Assembly (NCBI GenBank): GCA_900755865.1
Contig: CAAEHZ010000107.1
Coordinates: 1 to 5,145, forward strand
DNA: 5,145 nucleotides
From: Lachnospiraceae bacterium
GTDB lineage: Bacteria; Bacillota; Clostridia; Lachnospirales; Lachnospiraceae
Direction: 5' to 3'
Numbering within the stretch: the stretch's first letter is position 1; each line of letters begins with the position of its first letter. This document shows, piece after piece, positions 1 through 5,145 of this stretch. Both the position numbers and the translations under genes were made by a program. The notes beneath the pieces are model-generated. The model was not told the DNA's origin. It did not search any database and was given only the letters and a program-made list of their open reading frames with translations.

Positions 1-26
1 AGATTGATATGCTGATTTTTCACACG

Positions 27-84
27 CGAGATTTGTGTCTGCGCGCACTTGACACAAACTCGAGATGCGCAAAGAGCGTGCGCA
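27..84 (+). promoter_or_regulatory. Structured GC-rich leader upstream of livH (possible attenuator or palindromic repeat)
   Basis: Seen: TTTGTGTC at 32-39 is exactly complementary to GACACAAA at 51-58. The stem extends through one bulged A (31) with CGAG at 27-30 against CTCG at 59-62, giving about 12 pairs around an 11-base loop. A second small hairpin pairs TGCGC 66-70 with GCGCA 80-84. The first loop contains GCGCAC (43-48), complementary to GTGCGC (78-83), so the two folds compete or form a pseudoknot close to the livH start at 100. By my count 21-90 is about 54% GC, higher than the genes that follow. There is no U-run after the first stem, so it is not a classical terminator. Inference: an RNA control element for livH translation, an mRNA-processing or stabilising structure after an upstream liv gene, or a dispersed palindromic repeat. 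I recognise no named riboswitch. Confidence 0.45.
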
Positions 85-99
85 GAAATGGGGATTAGT

Positions 100-984
100 A
101 TGAGTTTTATCAATTATTTAATCAGCGGAATCAGTCTGGGAAGTGTATATGCGCTAATTGCACTTGGATACACGATGGTTTACGGCATTGCAAAGATGCT
201 GAATTTTGCCCATGGTGATGTCATTATGGTAGGTGCTTTTGCCACTTATACGATTTGCAGTACAATGGGATTATCTCCGGTTATCGGGGTGCTGGTGGCA
301 ATTGTACTCTGTACGCTTCTTGGCATGGCGGTTGAGAAAGTTGCATACAAACCTTTAAGAAAGGCATCCTCTCCTCTGGCAGTTCTGATTACAGCCATTG
401 GTGTCAGCTATCTGCTTCAGAATGTAGCATTACTGATATTCGGAACAAATACAAAGGCATTCACCTCCGTGGTTCCGGTATCCCCTTTAAAGCTGTCAGA
501 TGGTCAGATTGTGATTACAGGGGAAACGATTGTTACCATTATTTCCTGTATCGTTATCATGGTTGCCCTGATGCTTTTTATTAAGAAAACAAAGGCAGGG
601 CAGGCAATGCTTGCCGTTTCGGAGGATAAGGGCGCTGCCCAGTTGATGGGCATAAATGTGGACGGCACAATCGCACTTACCTTTGCAATTGGTTCTGCAT
701 TGGCTGCAGTGGCAGGTGTTCTTTTATGCTCTGCATACCCGTCCTTAAATCCTTATACAGGTTCCATGCCCGGTATCAAGGCGTTTGTCGCTGCGGTATT
801 TGGTGGAATCGGTTCTATTCCCGGTGCTTTTATCGGTGGAGTTTTACTTGGAATTATTGAAATATTTGCAAAGGCTTATATTTCTTCTCAGGTAGCGGAT
901 GCGATTGTTTTTGCAGTACTGATTGTTGTCTTATTGATTAAGCCCACCGGTATTTTAGGCAGAAACATTCAGGAAAAGGTTTAA
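100..984 (+). CDS. livH: Branched-chain amino acid ABC transporter, permease LivH
   Basis: LivH is one of the two inner-membrane subunits of the high-affinity leucine/isoleucine/valine importer. It pairs with LivM to form the channel and is driven by LivG and LivF. The protein from this start is 294 residues, the usual family length, and is almost entirely hydrophobic, with roughly eight membrane segments. The N-terminus (LISGISLGSVYALIALGYTM, followed by VYGI and NFAHGD) is the hallmark LivH opening. The segment from about residue 184 (GINVDGTIALTFAIGSALAA) is the conserved cytoplasmic loop and following helix that contacts the ATPases. I chose ATG at 100 because family alignment begins there and a GGGG run lies 6 bases upstream. 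The frame is open back to a TTG at 49, but that extension is hydrophilic and is the translation of the leader hairpin. An ATG at 88 is a less likely alternative. First gene of livHMGF in this window; livM follows after 24 bases. The substrate is inferred from family only; a related amide or other amino acid is possible. Confidence 0.95.
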   Translation: MSFINYLISGISLGSVYALIALGYTMVYGIAKMLNFAHGDVIMVGAFATYTICSTMGLSPVIGVLVAIVLCTLLGMAVEKVAYKPLRKASSPLAVLITAIGVSYLLQNVALLIFGTNTKAFTSVVPVSPLKLSDGQIVITGETIVTIISCIVIMVALMLFIKKTKAGQAMLAVSEDKGAAQLMGINVDGTIALTFAIGSALAAVAGVLLCSAYPSLNPYTGSMPGIKAFVAAVFGGIGSIPGAFIGGVLLGIIEIFAKAYISSQVADAIVFAVLIVVLLIKPTGILGRNIQEKV

Positions 985-1008
985 TAACCAGGCACGGGAG
1001 GAAAGAAA

Positions 1009-2097
1009 ATGTTCAAAAAATTAAAGACATTTGCCGGAGGAAAAGCCGGAAAAAATACGATTTTAACCTATGGAATGGTAATTGCAGCATATATTATCAT
1101 GGAAATTCTGATGTCGGCAGGACTGACCTCCAGTCTGATAAACGGTATGCTGGTGCCTCTTTGTGTATATGCCATTCTGGCTGTTTCCCTGAATCTGACA
1201 GTCGGAATCCTGGGAGAACTGAGTCTTGGACACGCAGGATTTATGTGTATTGGAGCCTTTTCAGGTGCTTTCTTTTCCAAATGTATGCAGGCTGTGATTC
1301 CTGTAGCGGGAGTACGTTTTACTCTGGCCATTTTAGTTGGAGCGGTATGTGCCGGTATTTTTGGTATTTTAATCGGGATTCCCGTATTACGTTTAAAAGG
1401 AGATTACCTGGCAATCGTAACTCTTGCCTTTGGCGAAATTATCAAGAACCTGATAAATATCGTCTATGTCGGACTGGATGAAAATGGTTTCCATTTTTCT
1501 ACCAAGAATACCATGGAATTAAATCTGACGGAGAATGGACAGGTCATAATTCAGGGAGCCCAGGGTATTACGGGAACTCCCAATGATTCCAATTTTACCG
1601 TTGGAATTATATTGCTCCTGATTACCCTGTTTATTGTGCTGAATCTGATTCATTCCAGAGCTGGTCGTGCAATTATGGCAATCCGGGATAATACAATTGC
1701 GGCAGAATCCGTAGGTATTCCGATTACCAGGTATAAGCTGATGGCATTTTCCATTTCTGCAGCCCTTGCCGGGGTGGCAGGCGTGTTATATGCCCATAAT
1801 ATTTCCACCTTGACCGCACTTCCGAAAAACTTTGGTTATAATATGTCCATTATGATTCTGGTATTTGTTGTTCTGGGAGGAATCGGAAATATCAGGGGGT
1901 CGATTATCGCGTCAGTTCTTTTAACCCTTTTACCGGAGCTGTTAAGAGGCTTAAAGGATTACCGTATGCTGATTTATGCAGTGGTACTGATTGGAATGAT
2001 GCTGTTCAACTGGGCACCGGCATGCATCCAGTGGCGTGAAAAGATGGCTTTTAAGCTGAAAAATATGAAAAAGAAGGAAAAAAAGGAGGAAGCTTAA
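1009..2097 (+). CDS. livM: Branched-chain amino acid ABC transporter, permease LivM
   Basis: LivM is the second membrane subunit of the LIV importer and partners LivH. The 362-residue protein starts with a lysine-rich cytoplasmic segment, then has about nine or ten hydrophobic segments. Family signatures are visible: SLNLTVGILGELSLGHAGF around residues 60-78, and VGIPITRYKLMAFSISAALA followed by GVAGVLYA from residue 235, the loop and helix that dock onto the ATPases. The hydrophilic stretch at about 155-190 lies between membrane segments and differs most from textbook LivM. The C-terminus ends in a very basic tail rich in KKKEKKE, presumably cytoplasmic. The start is supported by GGGAGG at 996-1001, seven bases before ATG. 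The last codons also supply the AGGAGGA ribosome site of livG, whose start is one base after the livM stop, so translation of the two is probably coupled. Confidence 0.95.
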   Translation: MFKKLKTFAGGKAGKNTILTYGMVIAAYIIMEILMSAGLTSSLINGMLVPLCVYAILAVSLNLTVGILGELSLGHAGFMCIGAFSGAFFSKCMQAVIPVAGVRFTLAILVGAVCAGIFGILIGIPVLRLKGDYLAIVTLAFGEIIKNLINIVYVGLDENGFHFSTKNTMELNLTENGQVIIQGAQGITGTPNDSNFTVGIILLLITLFIVLNLIHSRAGRAIMAIRDNTIAAESVGIPITRYKLMAFSISAALAGVAGVLYAHNISTLTALPKNFGYNMSIMILVFVVLGGIGNIRGSIIASVLLTLLPELLRGLKDYRMLIYAVVLIGMMLFNWAPACIQWREKMAFKLKNMKKKEKKEEA

Positions 2098-2098
2098 G

Positions 2099-2857
2099 AT
2101 GGCGTTACTGGAGGTAAAAAACTTAGGCATTTCTTTCGGAGGCTTAAGAGCAGTGGACGATTTCAGTCTGGAGATTGAAAAGGGATGCCTGTATGGTCTG
2201 ATTGGACCAAATGGTGCCGGAAAGACAACGGTATTCAACCTTCTGACGGGAGTTTATAAACCCACAGAGGGAATTATAACACTGGACGGACAGAACATTA
2301 CCGGCAAAAAGACAATTGACATAAATCATGCCGGAATTGCAAGAACCTTTCAGAATATCCGGTTGTTTAAGGAACTGACTGTGGCGGAAAATGTAAAGGT
2401 TGGACTTCATAATCAGCTGCAGTATAATACTCTGGAGGGCATTTTAAGACTGCCCAGATACTTCGCGGTAGAAAAGCAGATGCAGGAGAAGGCACTGGGG
2501 CTTTTAAAGGTATTTCATCTGGAGGAGGAAGCAGATACGCTGGCTGCCAATCTGCCCTATGGAAAACAGCGTAAGCTGGAAATTGCGAGAGCTCTGGCAA
2601 CTACCCCGAAGCTGCTGCTTCTGGATGAGCCTGCCGCCGGTATGAATCCCAATGAAACTCAGGAACTGATGGATACCATTCGGTTTGTTCAGGAGCATTT
2701 TGATATGACGATTCTGCTGATTGAGCATGATATGCGTCTGGTAGGCGGTATCTGCGAGAAGCTTACTGTATTGAACTTTGGCCGGGTACTCTGTCAGGGA
2801 AAGACATCGGAGGTATTGAACAATCCGGAGGTTATTAAGGCGTATCTTGGCGAGTAA
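2099..2857 (+). CDS. livG: Branched-chain amino acid ABC transporter, ATP-binding protein LivG
   Basis: LivG is one of the two cytoplasmic ATPases that power LivHM. The 252-residue length is normal. Visible in order are Walker A GPNGAGKT (36-43), the Q-loop glutamine at 85 in ARTFQNIRLF, an ABC signature region LPYGKQ (152-157), Walker B LLLLDE (172-177) with catalytic Glu177, and the switch histidine 210 in LIEHD. The signature reads PYGKQ rather than LSGGQ; LivG proteins generally carry a YGxQ version, so this is family-typical and not a sign of inactivity. LivG is separated from LivF by the ARTFQNIRLF motif, the EHD switch and its longer helical segment (about 100-150). Start ATG follows AGGAGGA (2084-2090) by eight bases. 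It lies one base after livM and 37 bases before livF. Confidence 0.95.
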   Translation: MALLEVKNLGISFGGLRAVDDFSLEIEKGCLYGLIGPNGAGKTTVFNLLTGVYKPTEGIITLDGQNITGKKTIDINHAGIARTFQNIRLFKELTVAENVKVGLHNQLQYNTLEGILRLPRYFAVEKQMQEKALGLLKVFHLEEEADTLAANLPYGKQRKLEIARALATTPKLLLLDEPAAGMNPNETQELMDTIRFVQEHFDMTILLIEHDMRLVGGICEKLTVLNFGRVLCQGKTSEVLNNPEVIKAYLGE

Positions 2858-2894
2858 CACCAATGTTATACTCAATAGAAATGAGGAATAGAAT

Positions 2895-3605
2895 ATGTCC
2901 ATGTTAGAGGTAAAGAATTTAAAAGTATATTATGGTATGATACAGGCAATCAAGGGAGTGTCTTTCCATGTAGAAGAAGGGGAGATTATTGCGTTGATTG
3001 GTGCCAACGGAGCGGGAAAAACAACGATTCTTCATACGGTATCCGGTCTGCTTGCACCCAAGGAAGGCAGTGTTACCTTTGAAGGGCAGGATATTGTGAA
3101 AATTCCGGGACATAAAATTGTTTCTATGGGAATGGCACATGTACCAGAAGGACGGCGTGTTTTTGCGCAGCTTTCCGTGCTTCAGAATCTGAAAATGGGA
3201 GCTTACACCAGAAAGGACAAGGAAGAAATCCAGCAGACTTTAAAGACTGTATTTGAGCGCTTTCCGAGGCTGGAAGAGCGTCAGAATCAGTTAGCCGGAA
3301 CCTTAAGCGGCGGCGAACAGCAGATGCTTGCCATGGGACGTGCCCTGATGTCCCATCCAAAGATTATTCTGATGGATGAGCCTTCCATGGGACTTTCCCC
3401 TATTTTTGTAAATGAGATTTTTGATATTATTCAGGAGGTCAGCAAGAGCGGTACCACGGTGCTTCTGGTAGAGCAGAATGCAAAGAAGGCATTGTCTATT
3501 GCTGACAGGGCATATGTTCTGGAAACCGGAAAAATTGTGCTGGAGGGCAAGGCTTCCGAACTTCTGGATAATGATTCGATAAAGAAAGCGTACCTGGGTG
3601 AATAA
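2895..3605 (+). CDS. livF: Branched-chain amino acid ABC transporter, ATP-binding protein LivF
   Basis: LivF is the second ATPase of the importer and forms a heterodimer with LivG. The 236-residue length is normal. Motifs are Walker A GANGAGKT (36-43), VPEGRRVF (83-90) in the Q-loop region with Glu85 where most ABC proteins have Gln, a canonical LSGGEQ signature (137-142), Walker B IILMDE (157-162) with Glu162, and VEQN (192-195) with Gln194 in place of the usual switch histidine. The VPEGR and VEQN variants are characteristic of LivF, so I read them as identifying features and not damage. The start at 2895 has GAGG (2883-2886) eight bases upstream; an ATG two codons later is possible but less well spaced. 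Last gene of the liv operon in this window. No clear intrinsic terminator follows, so transcription may continue into the kinase gene. Confidence 0.95.
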   Translation: MSMLEVKNLKVYYGMIQAIKGVSFHVEEGEIIALIGANGAGKTTILHTVSGLLAPKEGSVTFEGQDIVKIPGHKIVSMGMAHVPEGRRVFAQLSVLQNLKMGAYTRKDKEEIQQTLKTVFERFPRLEERQNQLAGTLSGGEQQMLAMGRALMSHPKIILMDEPSMGLSPIFVNEIFDIIQEVSKSGTTVLLVEQNAKKALSIADRAYVLETGKIVLEGKASELLDNDSIKKAYLGE

Positions 3606-3679
3606 AAATTGGTCCGGCACAGTTCTGGCATCAAATATAACTGGCATGTGTGAAAAATATACGCAGAAGTAAGGATTCG

Positions 3680-3688
3680 TGCTATAAT
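3680..3688 (+). promoter_or_regulatory. Extended -10 promoter for the kinase-like gene
   Basis: TATAAT at 3683-3688 is a perfect -10 hexamer, preceded by TG at 3680-3681, giving the TGnTATAAT extended -10 form. No good -35 hexamer is seen 16-18 bases upstream (around 3659-3666 reads tacgcag), which is common for extended -10 promoters. Transcription would start near 3695, leaving a leader of about 28 bases. It suggests the downstream gene has its own promoter even though it follows livF on the same strand. Confidence 0.6.
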
Positions 3689-3711
3689 GTGTACAGAAAA
3701 GACAGGGAAAT

Positions 3712-3716
3712 GAGGG
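3712..3716 (+). promoter_or_regulatory. Ribosome binding site that sets the kinase gene start
   Basis: GAGGG lies six bases before ATG 3723 but only three before the in-frame GTG at 3720. The spacing therefore favours ATG 3723 as the start codon. Confidence 0.55.
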
Positions 3717-3722
3717 ATTGTG

Positions 3723-4349
3723 ATGAATAATATTGTTATTACAATTGCAAGACAGTATGGAAGCGGCGGAAAGACAGTCGGCGAGATGCTGGCGGAAAAA
3801 TTGGGCATTCATTTTTACAATAAGGAATTGATGAAGCTTGCCAGCGATGAGAGCGGAATTAATGAAGCACTTTTTGTAAACGCGGATGAGAGGGCAAGAA
3901 GCGGGCATTTGTTTGGCAATGTTCCCCATGTTTATGCCGGAGAACTGATTCCCCCGGAGAGTGAGGATTTTACTTCTGCTGACAATCTGTTCAATTATCA
4001 GGCGAAAGTTATCCGTGATTTGGCAGAAAGAGAATCCTGCGTCATTGTAGGGAGATGCGCAGACTTTGTTTTACAGGATTACGAGAATGTACTGAGTGTT
4101 TTCGTTCATGCCCCCCATGATTTCTGTATGGAGCAGGCAGCAAAAAAGCACAGCATGGGTACGAAGGAACTGGAAAAATTTATTCAGAAAACGGATAAAT
4201 ACAGGGCAGAGTACTATAAATATCATACCGGAAGGGAATGGACAGATGCCAGAAATTATGATTTATGTCTGGACAGTTCCAAGCTGGGATTTGAACGCTG
4301 CGTAGAAGAGATTATTGCCTATATGAAAGTGCGTTTTCCGGAAAACTAA
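3723..4349 (+). CDS. Cytidylate kinase-like family protein
   Basis: A 208-residue soluble protein of the cytidylate-kinase-like family (Pfam Cytidylate_kin2 type), related to but distinct from housekeeping Cmk. Residues 3-20 give a beta strand and P-loop (NIVITIARQYGSGGKTVG). GGKT resembles the end of Walker A, with the first glycine of the classic motif replaced by Gln11. Further family-like stretches are NLFNYQAKVIRDLA in the middle, CVIVGRCADFVL as the second core strand and helix, and KTDKYRAEYYKYHTGREW as the basic lid-like region, followed by NYDLCLDSS. True cytidylate kinase transfers phosphate from ATP to CMP or dCMP. The substrate of this subfamily is not something I can state, so a nucleoside-monophosphate kinase role is inference. 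Start ATG 3723 is chosen from the GAGGG spacing. It lies 117 bases after livF with its own promoter and has no evident functional link to transport. The same frame stays open for 47 codons after the TAA (see findings). Confidence 0.88.
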   Translation: MNNIVITIARQYGSGGKTVGEMLAEKLGIHFYNKELMKLASDESGINEALFVNADERARSGHLFGNVPHVYAGELIPPESEDFTSADNLFNYQAKVIRDLAERESCVIVGRCADFVLQDYENVLSVFVHAPHDFCMEQAAKKHSMGTKELEKFIQKTDKYRAEYYKYHTGREWTDARNYDLCLDSSKLGFERCVEEIIAYMKVRFPEN

Positions 4350-4431
4350 GTGGACGTTAAAGGAAAAGGCATTTGGAAACCAAAAGGAAATCAGGGTTTT
4401 AAGAGAATCTGGACATCCGGAAGAATCAAGG

Positions 4432-4490
4432 TATCAAAAGAGATTAAGATATCAAAAGAGATTAGGATATCAAAAGAGATATCAGGATAT
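4432..4490. repeat. 18-base tandem repeat array (TATCAAAAGAGATTARGA)
   Basis: Three successive units are seen. TATCAAAAGAGATTAAGA is at 4432-4449. TATCAAAAGAGATTAGGA is at 4450-4467, differing at one base. A third unit from 4468 keeps TATCAAAAGAGAT and then diverges to TATCAGGATAT. GATATC palindromes occur at 4448, 4466 and 4478. The array sits directly against the left arm of the terminator. It has no spacers of CRISPR type. The period is a multiple of three and gives a six-residue repeat (ISKEI-R/K) in the frame that continues from the kinase gene. Confidence 0.85.
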
Positions 4491-4491
4491 T

Positions 4492-4536
4492 AAAAAACAG
4501 GGAAAGTGCTGATTGTAGCGTATCCCTGTTTTTTTT
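4492..4536. terminator. Bidirectional Rho-independent terminator between the kinase gene and lexA
   Basis: AAAAAACAGGGA (4492-4503) is fully complementary to TCCCTGTTTTTT (4523-4534), forming a 12-pair stem around a 19-base loop, within which GCT and AGC can pair further. On the plus strand the GC-containing stem ends in eight T residues (4529-4536). On the minus strand the left A-run supplies six U residues. It should therefore end kinase transcripts and also stop lexA transcripts arriving from the other side. Confidence 0.88.
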
Positions 4537-4577
4537 GTTACGTGTAAAGGGGACAGAACCCATTTGCCACATTACCG

Positions 4578-4650
4578 ATATCAAAATAATCTATATCAAA
4601 ATAATCTATATCAAAATATCCATATTAAAATTGCTTATATGAAATTTCCT
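4578..4650. repeat. Degenerate 15-base tandem repeat array (ATATCAAAATAATCT)
   Basis: Two identical units, ATATCAAAATAATCT at 4578-4592 and 4593-4607, are followed by decaying copies beginning ATATCAAAATATCC (4608), ATATTAAAATTGCTT (4622) and ATATGAAATTTCCT (4637). The last three vary between 14 and 15 bases. The core ATATCAAAA is shared with the 18-base array on the other side of the terminator. The array lies just beyond the lexA stop codon and is very A/T-rich. The tail of the array forms part of a weak hairpin after lexA. Confidence 0.85.
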
Positions 4651-4663
4651 ATGGATAATAAGC
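4627..4663 (-). terminator. Weak candidate terminator directly after lexA
   Basis: On the minus strand, GCTTAT (complement of 4658-4663) can pair with ATAAGC (complement of 4633-4638) around a 19-base loop. It is followed by a short AATTTTAA tract. The stem has only six pairs and little GC, so it is a poor terminator. The strong bidirectional hairpin at 4492-4536 is the likelier transcript end. Confidence 0.2.
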
Positions 4664-4671
4664 CATACAGA

Positions 4672-5145
4672 TTACTTAAAAAGGCGAAGCACACCAAATA
4701 CTCTTCCCAGAATCTGACAATCCTCTACAATAATAGGATCCATAGTGTCATTTTCAGGCTGCAGGCGGATATGACCGTTTTCTTTGTAAAAAGTTTTTAC
4801 AGTAGCAGAGTCATCAATCAGTGCCACAACCATTTCTCCGTTCTTTGCCGTATTGCAGGAATGTACAAATACCCTGTCACCATTGAAAATACCGGCATTA
4901 ATCATGGATTCCCCCCGGACATTTAAAATAAAGGATTCGCCCTGAGGAACCAAATCTGCAGGAACCGGAAAATACTCCAGAACATTTTCTTCCGCAAGAA
5001 TAGGCTGTCCTGCAGCAACATTGCCCACGACAGGGATGCTTACCATTTCTGTACGAACCATCTGGAAGCTGTCATCACAGATTTCAATGGCTCTCGGCTT
5101 GGTAGGGTCACGCCGGATATATCCGTTCTTTTCCAGAGTTTCCAG
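4672..5145 (-). CDS. lexA: LexA repressor, partial (N-terminus beyond the window)
   Basis: LexA represses the SOS DNA-damage regulon and inactivates itself by RecA-stimulated autocleavage. The frame is open to the window edge, giving 157 residues of a protein usually a little over 200, so about 45-50 N-terminal residues carrying most of the helix-turn-helix are missing. The first visible residues, [20 protein letters not shown], are the end of the LexA winged helix. The cleavage site is Ala45-Gly46 (visible numbering) in [14 protein letters not shown]. The catalytic serine is Ser80 in VRGESM and the lysine is Lys117 in ATVKTFYKE. The spacings of 35 and 37 residues match Ala84, Ser119 and Lys156 of E. 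coli LexA, so it should be active. Cys97 in [10 protein letters not shown] sits where many Gram-positive LexA proteins have Gln. The Met at 5059-5061 is internal and not the start. The promoter and any SOS box lie outside the window. Confidence 0.95.
   Translation of the reverse strand: METLEKNGYIRRDPTKPRAIEICDDSFQMVRTEMVSIPVVGNVAAGQPILAEENVLEYFPVPADLVPQGESFILNVRGESMINAGIFNGDRVFVHSCNTAKNGEMVVALIDDSATVKTFYKENGHIRLQPENDTMDPIIVEDCQILGRVFGVLRLFK

Larger units (their letters stand above)
4350..4671. other. Convergent kinase/lexA spacer, repeat-rich, no convincing gene
   Basis: This 322-base spacer separates the 3' ends of the kinase gene and lexA. It holds an A/G-rich stretch (4350-4430), an 18-base tandem array, a bidirectional terminator, a GGGGACAGAACCC word at 4549-4561 and a 15-base tandem array running almost to the lexA stop. 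A frame from GTG 4350 to TAA 4493 is open for 47 codons, but it has no ribosome site and encodes mostly repeat-derived SKEI units, so I do not call it a gene. Confidence 0.6.

Noticed and set aside
49..99. A 17-residue N-terminal extension of LivH from TTG 49
   Set aside because: It is hydrophilic, uses a TTG with no ribosome site, is the translation of the leader hairpin, and family members begin at the residue encoded by ATG 100.
2552..2572. Apparently degenerate ABC signature (LPYGKQ) in LivG suggesting an inactive ATPase
   Set aside because: A YGxQ form of the signature is usual for LivG, and all other catalytic motifs are intact.
3141..3479. LivF lacking the Q-loop glutamine (Glu85) and the switch histidine (Gln194)
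   Set aside because: VPEGR and VEQN are the standard LivF versions of these motifs, so they identify the family and do not indicate decay.
3606..3679. A terminator after livF
   Set aside because: Only a five-pair CAGTT/AACTG stem (3620-3624 with 3639-3643) and a CTGGCAT direct repeat (3625, 3641) are seen; there is no GC-rich stem with a following T-run.
3303..3929. 208-codon open frame on the minus strand across livF and the kinase gene
   Set aside because: It lies wholly antisense to two well-supported genes and their promoter spacer, has no recognisable domain, and is rich in Cys, His and Ile as expected of a shadow frame.
4432..4650. The repeat arrays as a CRISPR locus
   Set aside because: Units of 15 and 18 bases abut each other without unique spacers, no cas gene is present, and the arrays are A/T slippage-type tandem repeats.
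4564..4926. 120-codon plus-strand frame opening with NNLYQ repeats
   Set aside because: It starts at a non-ATG codon with no good ribosome site. The first part is the 15-base array translated and the rest is antisense to lexA.
1..5145. An SOS box (GAAC-N4-GTTC type) controlling genes in the window
   Set aside because: I found no convincing match by eye. The lexA promoter, where one would be expected, is outside the window.

Overview
The window looks like chromosomal DNA from a low-to-mid GC Gram-positive anaerobe of the Clostridia, most likely a Lachnospiraceae-type gut bacterium. This rests on strong GGAGG-type ribosome sites, A/T-rich third positions, a cytidylate-kinase-like protein of a kind common in that group, and a Firmicutes-style LexA. 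The genus cannot be fixed from sequence reading alone.

Positions 1-3605 hold four co-directional genes in the order livH, livM, livG, livF. They encode two membrane permeases and two ATPases of a high-affinity branched-chain amino acid ABC importer. The genes are 24, 1 and 37 bases apart and read as one operon. The extracellular substrate-binding protein (livJ/livK type) is not in the window and probably lies just upstream. The roughly 70 bases before livH are more GC-rich than the genes and contain a strong hairpin whose loop can also pair with a segment beside the livH start. This is the most interesting non-coding structure here.

Positions 3606-4349 hold a spacer with a good extended -10 promoter, then a gene for a cytidylate-kinase-like P-loop protein. 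I see no convincing terminator after livF, so the kinase gene may receive both its own transcripts and liv read-through.

Positions 4350-4671 hold no convincing gene. They contain an 18-base tandem repeat array, a strong bidirectional intrinsic terminator, a GGGGACAGAACCC word and a degenerate 15-base tandem repeat array. Both arrays are built on ATATCAAAA. From 4672 to the window end, on the minus strand, lies the 3' three-quarters of lexA, the SOS repressor. It converges on the kinase gene and is cut by the window edge.

Overall this is ordinary core-genome content. I do not see a new defence, mobile or biosynthetic system. What merits a second look is the livH leader and the repeat-rich convergent spacer, including an open frame that continues past the kinase stop codon.
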